Below are positions 17,539 through 27,352 of a DNA stretch of 64,000 nt, in pieces. The notes under the pieces are model-generated. The model made no database searches and was not told the origin of the DNA. It saw only the letters and a list, made by a program, of their open reading frames with translations. The stretch covers positions 142,981 through 206,980 of the forward strand of contig NZ_CAADFC020000022.1 in assembly GCF_900696085.1 (NCBI RefSeq), read 5' to 3'. This DNA is from Bradyrhizobium ivorense (GTDB lineage: Bacteria; Pseudomonadota; Alphaproteobacteria; Rhizobiales; Xanthobacteraceae). How positions within the stretch are numbered: the first letter of the stretch is position 1; each line of letters starts with the position of its first letter. The translations under genes were made by a program, and so were the position numbers.

Positions 17539-18939
17539 ATGCCCATTCAAGTGCTGATGCCTGCGCTGTCGCCCACCATGGAGAAGGGCAACCTCGCCAA
17601 ATGGCTGAAAAAGGAAGGCGAGACCATCAAGTCCGGTGACGTCATCGCCGAGATCGAGACCGACAAGGCGACGATGGAAGTCGAGGCGACCGACGAGGGC
17701 ACGCTCGGCAAGATCCTGATTCCGGAAGGCACCGCCGACGTCGCGGTGAACACGCCGATCGCCACCATCCTCGCCGACGGCGAAAGCGCCGCCGATCTCG
17801 CCAAGGCGCCCGCCGCGCCGCCGCCGAAGGCCGAAGCCGCGCCGGCGGAAGCGAAGACGGAAGCCAAGGCCGAGGCGCCGGCACCCAAGCCTGCGGCGGC
17901 ACCGGCCGCGCCGGCAGCTGTTGCGGCTGCCGATCCGGAAGTGCCCGAAGGCACCGAGATGGTGACGCAGACCATTCGCGAAGCGTTGCGCGACGCAATG
18001 GCCGAGGAGATGCGGCGCGACGGCGACGTCTTCATCATGGGCGAGGAGGTCGCCGAATATCAGGGCGCCTACAAGGTGACCCAGGGCCTGCTGCAGGAAT
18101 TCGGCGCGCGGCGCGTGATCGACACCCCGATCACCGAGCACGGCTTTGCCGGCGTCGGCATCGGTGCGGCGATGGCGGGCCTGAAGCCGATCGTCGAATT
18201 CATGACCTGGAATTTCGCGATGCAGGCGATGGACCAGATCATCAACTCTGCGGGCAAGACGCTGTACATGTCCGGCGGCCAGATGGGCTGCTCGATCGTG
18301 TTCCGCGGGCCGAACGGCGCCGCCGCGCGCGTCGCCGCGCAGCACAGCCAGGACTACGCCGCCTGGTACTCCCAGATCCCCGGCCTCAAGGTGATCGCGC
18401 CGTATTCGGCCGCCGATTACAAGGGCCTGCTGAAGGCTGCGATCCGCGATCCCAATCCGGTGATCTTCCTCGAGAACGAGGTGCTGTACGGCCACACCGG
18501 CGAGGTGCCGAAGCTCGCCGACTTCATCGTGCCGATCGGCAAGGCCAAGATCGCGCGCCCCGGCAAGGACGTCACCCTCGTCTCCTGGGCGATGGGCATG
18601 TCCTATGCGCTGAAGGCCGCCGAAGAGCTTGCCAAGGAGGGCATCGAGGCCGAGGTCGTCGATCTCCGTACCATCCGTCCGATGGACACCGAGACCGTCG
18701 TCAACTCGGTGAAGAAGACCGGCCGTGCGGTCACGGTGGAAGAGGGCTGGCAGCAGAGCGGCGTCGGCGCCGAGGTCGCAGCACGGATCATGGAGCACGC
18801 CTTCGACTACCTCGATGCGCCGGTCGCGCGCGTCTCCGGCAAGGACGTGCCGATGCCCTATGCCCACAATCTCGAGAAGCTCGCCCTGCCGTCCGTCGCC
18901 GAGGTGGTCGCGGCCGCCAAGGCCGTGTCCTACCGGTAA
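17539..18939 (+). CDS. pdhB: Pyruvate dehydrogenase E1 component, beta subunit with N-terminal lipoyl domain
   Basis: A 466-residue E1-beta. Residues 1-80 are a full lipoyl domain with the modified Lys43 in ETDKATMEVEA, followed by an Ala/Pro/Lys linker (about 90-135) and then the E1-beta transketolase-like domain from about 140 (TIREALRDAMAEEMRRDGDV, then GARRVIDTPITEHGFAGVG). The extra lipoyl domain on E1-beta is a known feature of alphaproteobacterial PdhB. The C-terminal domain has EEGWQQSGVGAEVAARIME. GGGAGCC precedes the ATG. The lipoyl region is nearly identical to that of pdhC downstream. Confidence 0.98.
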   Translation: MPIQVLMPALSPTMEKGNLAKWLKKEGETIKSGDVIAEIETDKATMEVEATDEGTLGKILIPEGTADVAVNTPIATILADGESAADLAKAPAAPPPKAEAAPAEAKTEAKAEAPAPKPAAAPAAPAAVAAADPEVPEGTEMVTQTIREALRDAMAEEMRRDGDVFIMGEEVAEYQGAYKVTQGLLQEFGARRVIDTPITEHGFAGVGIGAAMAGLKPIVEFMTWNFAMQAMDQIINSAGKTLYMSGGQMGCSIVFRGPNGAAARVAAQHSQDYAAWYSQIPGLKVIAPYSAADYKGLLKAAIRDPNPVIFLENEVLYGHTGEVPKLADFIVPIGKAKIARPGKDVTLVSWAMGMSYALKAAEELAKEGIEAEVVDLRTIRPMDTETVVNSVKKTGRAVTVEEGWQQSGVGAEVAARIMEHAFDYLDAPVARVSGKDVPMPYAHNLEKLALPSVAEVVAAAKAVSYR

Positions 18940-18944
18940 GCCCC

Positions 18945-19250
18945 ATGGCCGGTCCCAAGGAGCAGCCGCTGCCGCCCGACGTGATGGGCCGCGACGACGC
19001 CATCGAGGTGCTGCGCGCTTTCGTGGTCGACGGCGGCCTGTCGATCGCGTTCCAGCGCGCGTTCGAGGAGCCGGACATGTGGGGGCTGATGCTCGTCGAC
19101 ATCGCCCGTCACGCCGCGCGCGCCTATGCCCGCGAGAGCGAATTCACCGAGGACGAAGCGCTCGCGCGCATCGTCGAGATGTTCGAAGCCGAAATCGCCC
19201 GGCCGACCGACATGGGCAAGACCATGCCACGGTCGCAACAAGGTCACTGA
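18945..19250 (+). CDS. DUF5076-family protein in the pdh cluster
   Basis: A 101-residue soluble protein recognised as the DUF5076 type from LPPDVMGRDDAIEVLRAFV and MWGLMLVDIARHAARAYA, ending in an acidic helix and a TDMGKTMP tail. It starts five bases after pdhB and ends two bases before the pdhC start, so it is translationally embedded in the pdh operon. The genes around it suggest a role linked to the pyruvate dehydrogenase complex, such as assembly or regulation, but that is inference; no catalytic motif is visible. Confidence 0.85.
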   Translation: MAGPKEQPLPPDVMGRDDAIEVLRAFVVDGGLSIAFQRAFEEPDMWGLMLVDIARHAARAYARESEFTEDEALARIVEMFEAEIARPTDMGKTMPRSQQGH

Positions 19251-19252
19251 CA

Positions 19253-20614
19253 ATGCCGATCAACATTCTCATGCCCGCGCTGTCGCCCACGATGGAAAAG
19301 GGCAACCTTGCCAAGTGGCTCAAGAAGGAGGGCGACAAGGTCAAGTCCGGCGACGTCATCGCGGAGATCGAGACCGACAAGGCGACGATGGAAGTCGAGG
19401 CGGTCGACGAGGGCACGATCGCAAAGATCCTGGTGCCCGAGGGCACCCAGGACGTGCCGGTCAACGACATCATCGCCGTGCTCGCCGGCGACGGGGAGGA
19501 CGTCAAGGCGGCGGCCAGCGCCGGTGGCGCGCCGGCAGCGAAGCCGGCCGAGGCGCCAAAGCCCGCCGAAGCGCCGAAGCCGGCCGCCGCGGCACCGGGG
19601 CCCGCACCCGCGCCGGATGCCAAGCCGGCTCCCGCACCGGCGCCGCAGCCTGCCGCAGCGCCCGCTGCCGCGCAGGCCAATGGTCACGGCCGCATCTTCT
19701 CCTCGCCGCTGGCGCGCCGTCTCGCCAAGGATGCAGGGATCGATCTCGGCCGCATCAACGGCACCGGGCCGCACGGCCGCGTCATCGCGCGCGACGTCGA
19801 GGAGGCAAAATCCGGCAAGGGCCTGAAGGCGCCGGCGGCCGCGCCTGCCGCGGGGCCGAGCATCGCGCCGTCGATGTCGGACAAGCAGATTTTGGCGCTG
19901 TTCGAGCCCGGCAGCTACGAAGTCGTGCCGCATGACGGCATGCGTCGGACCATCGCACAGCGCCTGACGGCGTCGGTGCAGAGCGTCCCGCATTTCTACC
20001 TCACCATCGACTGCGACATCGGCAAGCTGCTCGCCGCGCGCGAGGAGATCAACGCCGCTGCGCCGAAGGACAAGGAGAAGAAGCCGCTCTACAAGATCTC
20101 GGTCAACGATTTCGTCATCAAGGCGATGGCGGTTGCGCTGCAGAAGATCCCGAACTGCAATGTGAGCTGGACCGAAGGCGGCATGGTCAAGCACAAGCAT
20201 TCCGACGTCGGCGTTGCGGTGGCGATGCCGGGCGGCCTGATCACCCCGATCATCCGCAAGGCCGAGACCAAGACGCTGTCGACGATCTCCAACGAGATGA
20301 AGGATTTTGCGACGCGCGCCCGCGGCCGCAAGCTGAAGCCGGAAGAGTACCAGGGCGGCACCACGGCGGTGTCGAACCTCGGCATGTACGGCATCAACCA
20401 CTTTACCGCTGTCATCAACCCCCCGCATGCGACGATCCTTGCGGTCGGCACCTCGGAGGAGCGGCCGGTGGTGCGCGGCGGCAAGATCGAGATCGCGCAG
20501 ATGATGAGCGTGACGTTGTCGTGCGATCACCGCGCGATCGACGGCGCGCTCGGCGCCGAGCTGATCGGCGCCTTCAAGCAGCTGATCGAAAACCCCGTGA
20601 TGATGATGGTCTGA
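19253..20614 (+). CDS. pdhC: Dihydrolipoyllysine-residue acetyltransferase (pyruvate dehydrogenase E2)
   Basis: The 453-residue core of the pyruvate dehydrogenase complex; it moves the acetyl group from lipoyl to CoA. Domains in order: lipoyl domain (1-80, Lys43 in ETDKATMEVEA), an Ala/Pro linker (about 85-142), the peripheral-subunit-binding domain (SSPLARRLAKDAGIDLGRI, about 146-180), then the catalytic domain with the active-site signature DHRAIDG (His426, Asp430). ATG 19253 is chosen because the lipoyl domain begins there; the frame is open upstream inside pdhB without homology. AAGG lies ten bases before it. Confidence 0.98.
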   Translation: MPINILMPALSPTMEKGNLAKWLKKEGDKVKSGDVIAEIETDKATMEVEAVDEGTIAKILVPEGTQDVPVNDIIAVLAGDGEDVKAAASAGGAPAAKPAEAPKPAEAPKPAAAAPGPAPAPDAKPAPAPAPQPAAAPAAAQANGHGRIFSSPLARRLAKDAGIDLGRINGTGPHGRVIARDVEEAKSGKGLKAPAAAPAAGPSIAPSMSDKQILALFEPGSYEVVPHDGMRRTIAQRLTASVQSVPHFYLTIDCDIGKLLAAREEINAAAPKDKEKKPLYKISVNDFVIKAMAVALQKIPNCNVSWTEGGMVKHKHSDVGVAVAMPGGLITPIIRKAETKTLSTISNEMKDFATRARGRKLKPEEYQGGTTAVSNLGMYGINHFTAVINPPHATILAVGTSEERPVVRGGKIEIAQMMSVTLSCDHRAIDGALGAELIGAFKQLIENPVMMMV

Positions 20615-20626
20615 CGGGCATCGGTC

Positions 20627-20803
20627 ATGTACGCGATCTACGGTCCGTACGTCCTGCTCGCCGCCATCGCCGTTGCGTCGATCATTGCGGTCAATCGTGA
20701 CCTCGTATCCACGATCCAGTTCAGGGTCATGATCATCGGCGCGGGCGTGCTCGCGCTGATCTGGACGGTGATCCTCGGCGTGTTTTGGCCGGAACATGGA
20801 TAA
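20627..20803 (+). CDS. 58-residue membrane protein in the pdh cluster
   Basis: A short gene of 58 codons starting 12 bases after pdhC. The product has two hydrophobic helices: about residues 6-22 (PYVLLAAIAVASIIAV) and 34-54 (VMIIGAGVLALIWTVILGVF), separated by a short polar loop (NRDLVSTIQFR). The stop TAA at 20801-20803 overlaps the ATG of the next gene in a TAATG arrangement, which suggests coupled translation. No family is recognised. Position and coupling make it more likely real than its size alone would suggest. Confidence 0.6.
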   Translation: MYAIYGPYVLLAAIAVASIIAVNRDLVSTIQFRVMIIGAGVLALIWTVILGVFWPEHG

Positions 20804-21045
20804 TGGCCGACAGACGGATCACGCGCTGGCCCTGGATCTCGCTGCTGCTGTCGGCCGCCGCCGCGCTCAATCCGGTCGGGCTGGACATTCTGCGCTCCGC
20901 GTTCTTTGCCGGCGAGCAGCTGGCGCGGAGCATCGGCCAGGCCGTCGTGCTGATCGCCGTGGTCATCATGGCCCTGGTCATCGCCCTCGAATGGCTGGTC
21001 AGGTTGTTGATCACAAGAAGCCGCGCCCGCGGTGTCACAAGTTGA
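20803..21045 (+). CDS. 80-residue membrane protein in the pdh cluster
   Basis: An 80-residue protein whose ATG (20803) overlaps the stop of the preceding mini-gene. It has a hydrophobic segment near the N-terminus (WPWISLLLSAAAALNPVGL) and a strong helix at about residues 46-66 (AVVLIAVVIMALVIALEWLV), ending in a basic tail (LLITRSRARG). It ends 17 bases before lpdA. Together with the upstream 58-residue protein it could form a small membrane pair co-expressed with the pyruvate dehydrogenase complex; function unknown. Confidence 0.6.
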   Translation: MADRRITRWPWISLLLSAAAALNPVGLDILRSAFFAGEQLARSIGQAVVLIAVVIMALVIALEWLVRLLITRSRARGVTS

Positions 21046-21062
21046 GTTGAATGGGAGCCGTC

Positions 21063-22484
21063 ATGGCCGACACATCTTTCGACGTCATCATCATCGGCTC
21101 CGGTCCCGGCGGCTACGTTACGGCGATCCGTGCCGCGCAGCTCGGCTTCAAGACCGCGATCGTCGAGAAATCCTATCTCGGCGGCATCTGCCTGAACTGG
21201 GGCTGCATCCCGACCAAGGCGCTGCTGCGCTCGGCCGAGATCTATCACTACATGCAGCACGCCAAGGACTATGGGCTGTCGGCCGACAACGTCTCGTTCG
21301 ATCCGAAGGCCGTGGTGCAGCGCTCGCGCGGGGTCTCCAAGCGGCTCAACGACGGCGTCGGCTTCCTGATGAAGAAGAACAAGGTTGCTGTGATCTGGGG
21401 CGATGCCAGCATCGATGCGCCCGGCAAGATCACAGTGAAGAAGTCGGCGGTCGAGGCGCCGAAGGGCGCGCTCGGCGAGGGCGCGTACCAGGCAAAGCAC
21501 ATCATCATCGCGACCGGCGCGCGGCCGCGCGTGCTGCCGGGGCTCGAGCCCGACAAGAAGCTGGTCTGGACCTATTTTGAGGCGATGGTGCCGGACCGGA
21601 TGCCGAAGTCGTTGCTGGTTGTCGGCTCGGGCGCGATCGGCATCGAGTTCGCCTCGTTCTTCCACACCATGGGCGCCGACGTCACCGTGGTCGAGGTGCT
21701 GCCGCAGATCCTTCCCGTCGAGGATGCCGAGATCGCGGGGCTAGCGCGCAAGCGGTTCGAGAAGATGGGGATCAAGATCCTCACCTCGACCAAAGTGACA
21801 AAACTCGAGAAGAAGGCCGACAGCGTGGTCGCGACCATCGACGACGGCAAGGGTTCTCCGCAGGCCAAGGAGTTCGAGCGCGTCATCTCCGCGGTCGGCG
21901 TGGTCGGCAATATCGAGAATCTCAGGCTGGAGAAGCTCGGGGTGAAGACCGACCGCGGCTGCATCGTGATCGACGGCCTCGGCAAAACCAACGTGCCCGG
22001 CATCTACGCGATCGGCGACGTCGCCGGCCCGCCGATGCTCGCGCACAAGGCCGAGCATGAGGGCGTGATCTGCATCGAGGCGATCAAGGGCCTGCATCCG
22101 CATCCGATGGACAAGCTGATGATCCCGGGTTGCACCTATTGCCACCCGCAGGTCGCCTCCGTCGGGCTCACCGAAGCCATGGCGAAGGAGGGCGGCCGCG
22201 AGATCCGCGTCGGCCGCTTCCCGTTCGTTGGTAACGGCAAGGCGATCGCACTCGGCGAGGACCATGGCCTGGTCAAGGTCGTCTTCGACAAGAAGACCGG
22301 GCAGCTGCTCGGCGCGCACATGATCGGCGCCGAGGTGACCGAACTGATCCAGGGCTATGTCGTCGCGATGAACCTGGAGACCACGGAAGAGGAGCTGATG
22401 CACACCGTGTTCCCGCATCCGACCCTATCCGAAATGATGAAGGAAGCGGTGCTCGACGCGTATGGCCGGGTGCTGAATATTTGA
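21063..22484 (+). CDS. lpdA: Dihydrolipoyl dehydrogenase (E3 component)
   Basis: FAD-dependent disulfide reductase reoxidising dihydrolipoyl groups with NAD. The 473-residue protein opens with the FAD Rossmann motif IIIGSGPGGYVTAIRAAQ, then the redox-active disulfide GGICLNWGCIPTKALL, a second Rossmann motif LLVVGSGAIGIEFASFFHT, the FAD motif IYAIGDVAGPPMLAHKAEHE, and the C-terminal interface with the catalytic His-Glu pair HTVFPHPTLSEMMKEA. ATG 21063 has GGGAG before it; an in-frame ATG at 21051 lies further from any homology. It closes the pdh cluster. Confidence 0.98.
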   Translation: MADTSFDVIIIGSGPGGYVTAIRAAQLGFKTAIVEKSYLGGICLNWGCIPTKALLRSAEIYHYMQHAKDYGLSADNVSFDPKAVVQRSRGVSKRLNDGVGFLMKKNKVAVIWGDASIDAPGKITVKKSAVEAPKGALGEGAYQAKHIIIATGARPRVLPGLEPDKKLVWTYFEAMVPDRMPKSLLVVGSGAIGIEFASFFHTMGADVTVVEVLPQILPVEDAEIAGLARKRFEKMGIKILTSTKVTKLEKKADSVVATIDDGKGSPQAKEFERVISAVGVVGNIENLRLEKLGVKTDRGCIVIDGLGKTNVPGIYAIGDVAGPPMLAHKAEHEGVICIEAIKGLHPHPMDKLMIPGCTYCHPQVASVGLTEAMAKEGGREIRVGRFPFVGNGKAIALGEDHGLVKVVFDKKTGQLLGAHMIGAEVTELIQGYVVAMNLETTEEELMHTVFPHPTLSEMMKEAVLDAYGRVLNI

Positions 22485-22495
22485 CGAACGCCGTC

Positions 22496-22613
22496 CCCGT
22501 CATCCTGAGGTGCTCGCGAAGCGAGCCTCGAAGGATGCACGGCCGAGATCTAGCAGCCGGGCTCGTCGCCCTTCGAGGGCCGCTGAAGGAGCGGCCACCT
22601 CAGGGTGACGGGT
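22496..22613. repeat. Palindromic repeat with 'CCCGTCATCCTGAGGTG' arms
   Basis: A long imperfect inverted repeat of about 118 bases between lpdA and the next gene. The left arm reads CCGTCATCCTGAGGTGC and the right arm ends CACCTCAGGGTGACGGG; inner arms around CTCGAAGGATGCACGGCC and CCCTTCGAGGGCCGC add secondary stems. This is a second repeat family, different in sequence from the CGTCATTGCGAGCG elements. It ends directly before the likely start region of the downstream gene. Confidence 0.8.
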
Positions 22614-22652
22614 CTTGGAGTGGTGAACCGAAAAACAAGAAAGACGGAAACC

Positions 22653-23894
<1,242 letters not shown>

Positions 23895-23912
23895 GCGCGA
23901 TCATTTGTAGGT

Positions 23913-23998
23913 CGTCATTGCGAGCGAAGCGAAGCAATCCATCTCACCGCATATGCTGAAGCATGGATTGCTTCGTCGCTTCGCTCCTTGCAAAGACG
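23913..23998. repeat. Palindromic intergenic repeat, 'CGTCATTGCGAGCG' family, copy 2
   Basis: Second copy of the element at 5299-5378. The left arm CGTCATTGCGAGCGAAGCG is intact; the right arm is altered (an inserted CGTCGCTT and CAAAGACG in place of CAATGACG), so the hairpin is partly decayed. The centre CATATG is shared between the copies. It lies between the PLP-enzyme gene and the Bug-type receptor gene. Confidence 0.82.
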
Positions 23999-24021
23999 AG
24001 GTCATTTTGAGGGAGTGAGCG

Positions 24022-24990
24022 ATGCGGAGACTGGTTCTGGCCGTGCTGGCGATGTTGGCGTTCACCGGGGCCGGTTTGGCGCAAAGCTATCCGGCGCACC
24101 CGATCACCATCATCGTGCCGTTCTCGGCCGGTGGGCCGTCGGATGCGATGGCGCGCGTGCTCGGCGAGCGCATGAAGCAGTCGCTCGGCGAGGTGCTGCT
24201 GATCGAGAACGTCACCGGCGCGGGCGGTTCGATCGGCGTCGGCCGCGCGGTGCGCTCCGCGCCTGACGGCTACACCGTTTCGTTCGGCCATCTCGGCACC
24301 CATGTCGCGAACGGTGCGATCTACAAGCTCGGCTACGACCTCGTGGCGGACCTCGAGCCGGTGGTGCTGCTGCCGAGCAATCCGATGATCATCGTCAGCA
24401 AGAACGCGGTGCCGGCCAAGTCGCTGAAGGAGCTCCTGGACTGGCTGAAGTCGCGGCCGCAGCCACCGACCGCGGGCACCGCCGGGGCGGGCAGCGGCAG
24501 CCACATCGCCGGGCTCTACTTTGAAAACGTCTCCGGCATCAAGCTGCAATACGTGCCGTATCGCGGCACCGGTCCGGCGCTGAACGATCTCGTCGCGGGG
24601 CAGATCGACATCATCGTCGACCAGACCTCGAACTCGATCAACCAGGTCCGCGCCGGCAACATCCGCGCCTACGCCGTCACCGACTCCAAGCGCGTCGAGA
24701 ACGCCAAGGACGTTCCGACCGTGGACGAGGCTGGGCTGCCGGGTTTCCACATGACGCTGTGGTCCGGCCTCTGGGTGCCGAAAGGCACGCCGAAGGAGAT
24801 CATCGCCAAGCTCAACGCGGCGGCGGTCGAGGCGCTGAACGATCCGGCGGTGCAGAAGCAGCTGGAAAATCTCGGCCTGCAGATGCCGCCCAAGGACCAG
24901 CTCACGCCCGAAGCACTCGGCGCCTGGCAGAAGGCCGAGATCGCAAAATGGTGGCCGATGATCAAAGCCGCCAATGTGAAGGTGGATTAA
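24022..24990 (+). CDS. Bug-family tripartite tricarboxylate transporter substrate-binding protein
   Basis: A 322-residue periplasmic solute receptor. A signal peptide spans about residues 1-20 (MRRLVLAVLAMLAFTGAGLA, then QSYPAHP). The mature protein has the Bug signatures PITIIVPFSAGGPSDAMAR, IENVTGAGGSIGVGRAVRS-type segment, the conserved VPYRGTGPALNDLVAGQID and the GLWVPKGTPKEIIAKLN C-lobe. Such receptors bind carboxylates for TctAB membrane partners or act as orphan sensors. No TctA/TctB genes are visible here, so it appears to be an orphan. AGGGAGTGAGCG precedes the ATG. Confidence 0.92.
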   Translation: MRRLVLAVLAMLAFTGAGLAQSYPAHPITIIVPFSAGGPSDAMARVLGERMKQSLGEVLLIENVTGAGGSIGVGRAVRSAPDGYTVSFGHLGTHVANGAIYKLGYDLVADLEPVVLLPSNPMIIVSKNAVPAKSLKELLDWLKSRPQPPTAGTAGAGSGSHIAGLYFENVSGIKLQYVPYRGTGPALNDLVAGQIDIIVDQTSNSINQVRAGNIRAYAVTDSKRVENAKDVPTVDEAGLPGFHMTLWSGLWVPKGTPKEIIAKLNAAAVEALNDPAVQKQLENLGLQMPPKDQLTPEALGAWQKAEIAKWWPMIKAANVKVD

Positions 24991-25010
24991 GGCTCGATCT
25001 TTCCACAGGT

Positions 25011-25125
25011 CGTCCTGGCGAAAGCCAGGACCCATAACCACCGCCGTTGATTTTGCGAAGGCTGGGGCCCCATCAAGCTCCAGCCATCGCATTTGTGGTA
25101 ATGGGTCCTGGCTTTCGCCAGGACG
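25011..25125. repeat. Palindromic repeat with 'CGTCCTGGCGAAAGCCAGGAC' arms
   Basis: An inverted repeat of about 115 bases with near-perfect outer arms: left CGTCCTGGCGAAAGCCAGGA, right TCCTGGCTTTCGCCAGGACG. Each arm can also fold alone (CCTGGC-GAAA-GCCAGG). It lies between the convergent Bug-receptor and lytic transglycosylase genes, a position where it could serve as a two-way terminator. It is a third repeat family in the window. Confidence 0.85.
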
Positions 25126-25132
25126 ACGGTGA

Positions 25133-27352
25133 CTACTGGGACGGGACCGTTGCACCCGCCGGCGCCGCGTTGGTCTCCTGTGTCGCGGCGGGCCCGCCGG
25201 CCTTGGCCATCGCCGCGCCGGCGTCGTCGAAGCGCGCCTGATAGACGGCGAGATTCTCGATCACGCGCTGCACGTAGTTGCGGGTCTCCGAGAGCGGAAT
25301 CCGCTCCACCCAGTCGACCGGATCGACATTGGGATCGCGCGGGTCACCATAGGCCTTGACCCAGTCGCGGACCCGGCCGCGGCCGGCGTTGTAGCCGGCG
25401 AAGGTCATGATGTGGTTGCCGCGATACTCCGACAGCAGCGCGCTCAGCTCGGCCGCGCCCATCTGGGTGTTGTAGACGGGATCGGAGACCATCCTGCTCC
25501 AGTCGTAGCTGACCTTGAAGCGCTTTGCGGTGTCGCGGCCGGCTTCCGGCGTCACCTGCATCAGCCCGACGGCGTTTGCGGCCGACTTGTCGCGCTGGTC
25601 GAAGGCACTCTCGGTGCGCGCCACCGAATAGGTCATGCTGCGCCCGATATCGGGCGCGACCGGCGTGTGTTTTGGAATGCCGATGGTCGGGAAGGCATAG
25701 TAGTCGAGCGCAAAGCCGCGGCCGAGCGCGATCTTGCCAATCTGCAGCATGGCTTTGGCGTCGTTGCGGCGGCCGGTGAGCTCGCCCAGCGCTTCGAGCA
25801 TCCCGACATCGGTGCTTTCCTCGGCAAGGTCGGCGACGAAATAGAGCACGACGTCGGGCTCGCCGATCGCATACAGCATGTCGGCGGCGCGCACCCGCTC
25901 GTCGGCCGCCGCGCTCTCGGTGCTTGCGGCGGGCGAGGGGGCGCGCAGGTCGAGGCCGTCACGCCCGAGCTTCGCCAGCGCGAGCTGGCCGTAATAGGCC
26001 GTCGGGTAGCGCGTGGCCGCTTCGTAATCGGCGCGCATCACCGCCCGGTTGCCGAGCGCCTCGGCGACGCGGCCGCGCCAATAGGCGGCGCGCGCCAGCA
26101 CGGTCGGGTTGGTCTGGCCTTCGTCGATCCGCGCGAAATGCGCCGCGGCGGTCTTGGCGTCGTCGAGATAACGCAGCGCGATCCAGCCGCACATGAAGTG
26201 CAGGTCGGAGCGATAGTACGGGTTGTCCGGCAACGCCGCGGGACGGATCACGTCGTAGGCGGTCTGGAACTTGCCCTGGTCGAGCAGCTTGCGGGCCAGC
26301 AGGCGCCGCTCACGCCACCATTGGTCGGTGTCCTGCTGCGCCATTGTCTCCGGCGCTGCCGCGATCCCGACGCGCGCCGCGTCGTCGATGCGGTTCTGCG
26401 CCAGCAGCCACTGCATGCGGCACAGCGTGTAGCCGAGATCGCGCCGGGCATCCTCCGGCACATCGTTGAGCATGTCCTCGGCCTTGCTCGATTTGCCGCG
26501 GGCGGCGCCGCAGGCCTTCACGATCGCGAGCTCGTCGTCGCCGAGCCGCTGCGCGGCACGCCGTGCCCCGGCAAGGTCCTTGGCGCCGATCCGCTTGTCC
26601 ATGCGCGCGCGATGGTCGTCGCGGGTCAGGAGATCCTTGAACGCGTCATAGGCATCGCTCTCGGTCCGATCGGACAGATCCTCCGACCGCCATGCCTCGC
26701 GCACCAGCCGCGTGGCGCCGTCGCGGTCGCCCTCGCCAAGCAGCACGCGGGCGAGGGCGAACTTGCCCTTGGCGCTCAGCGGCTGATCGAGCGTGAAGCC
26801 GTGCACCGTGGCGGCATTGCTGCGCTCCTGCCACATCCGCGCTTCGGCGCGGCGGCGCAGCAGCGTCACGCTCGGCCAGCCCGGATTGGCGGCAACGAAG
26901 GCCGCGTAGCGGCTGAACGGCGCGTTCGACTCGGAATGGCGCAGCAGGTACCACTCGACGAGCTTTTGGCCGACAGGATCGGTGATCGTGCCTTGAATTT
27001 CGGTTGCTTCGCCGGTCTTGCCCCGGCGCGCGGCGACGATCGCATCCTTGATCAAAGCGAGATCGCCGGACAGTTGCGGGGCCGCCGGCTTCTCCGCCGC
27101 GGGCTTCGCTTCGGCGGATTTGGACGCGGCGGATTTGGCCTTTGCAGATTTGCGTTTCTCGGCGCCGCGCTTGGCATGCCGGCGCTTGCCGGACGTCGCC
27201 TCACGCGTCTTGGCGCCATGCGCCTTCTTGTCCGCCGCGTGCGAGCTCTTGGCTTGTGGTTGGTGGTGCGGCTTGGCGGGCGCCTTGACTGGAAGCAGCG
27301 CAAGCGAAGCGGCGGTGGCGAAGCACGCCAACGGACGTAGGCAACGGTTCAT
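25133..27352 (-). CDS. slt: Soluble lytic murein transglycosylase (GH23)
   Basis: A 739-residue exported enzyme that cleaves peptidoglycan with 1,6-anhydro product formation. An N-terminal signal-like segment (LACFATAASLALLPVKAPA) is followed by a long Lys/Ala-rich linker (about residues 27-95), then a superhelical region of alpha-helical repeats (about 95-560), and a C-terminal lysozyme-like domain with the catalytic Glu in ARTESAFDQRDKSAANAVGL and the GLMQVTPEAG and FAGYNAGRGRV motifs. The basic linker is longer than in enterobacterial Slt and may help binding to the wall. It is the only gene in its minus-strand unit. Confidence 0.93.
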   Translation of the reverse strand: MNRCLRPLACFATAASLALLPVKAPAKPHHQPQAKSSHAADKKAHGAKTREATSGKRRHAKRGAEKRKSAKAKSAASKSAEAKPAAEKPAAPQLSGDLALIKDAIVAARRGKTGEATEIQGTITDPVGQKLVEWYLLRHSESNAPFSRYAAFVAANPGWPSVTLLRRRAEARMWQERSNAATVHGFTLDQPLSAKGKFALARVLLGEGDRDGATRLVREAWRSEDLSDRTESDAYDAFKDLLTRDDHRARMDKRIGAKDLAGARRAAQRLGDDELAIVKACGAARGKSSKAEDMLNDVPEDARRDLGYTLCRMQWLLAQNRIDDAARVGIAAAPETMAQQDTDQWWRERRLLARKLLDQGKFQTAYDVIRPAALPDNPYYRSDLHFMCGWIALRYLDDAKTAAAHFARIDEGQTNPTVLARAAYWRGRVAEALGNRAVMRADYEAATRYPTAYYGQLALAKLGRDGLDLRAPSPAASTESAAADERVRAADMLYAIGEPDVVLYFVADLAEESTDVGMLEALGELTGRRNDAKAMLQIGKIALGRGFALDYYAFPTIGIPKHTPVAPDIGRSMTYSVARTESAFDQRDKSAANAVGLMQVTPEAGRDTAKRFKVSYDWSRMVSDPVYNTQMGAAELSALLSEYRGNHIMTFAGYNAGRGRVRDWVKAYGDPRDPNVDPVDWVERIPLSETRNYVQRVIENLAVYQARFDDAGAAMAKAGGPAATQETNAAPAGATVPSQ

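Noticed and set aside
19260..19420. Near-identical DNA between the lipoyl domains of pdhB (17545-17690) and pdhC (19260-19420) considered as a mobile repeat
   Set aside because: Explained by homologous lipoyl domains, expected in alphaproteobacterial pdh clusters.
25412..27340. 642-codon plus-strand frame opposite the lytic transglycosylase
   Set aside because: Antisense shadow; the transglycosylase shows its catalytic signature on the other strand.
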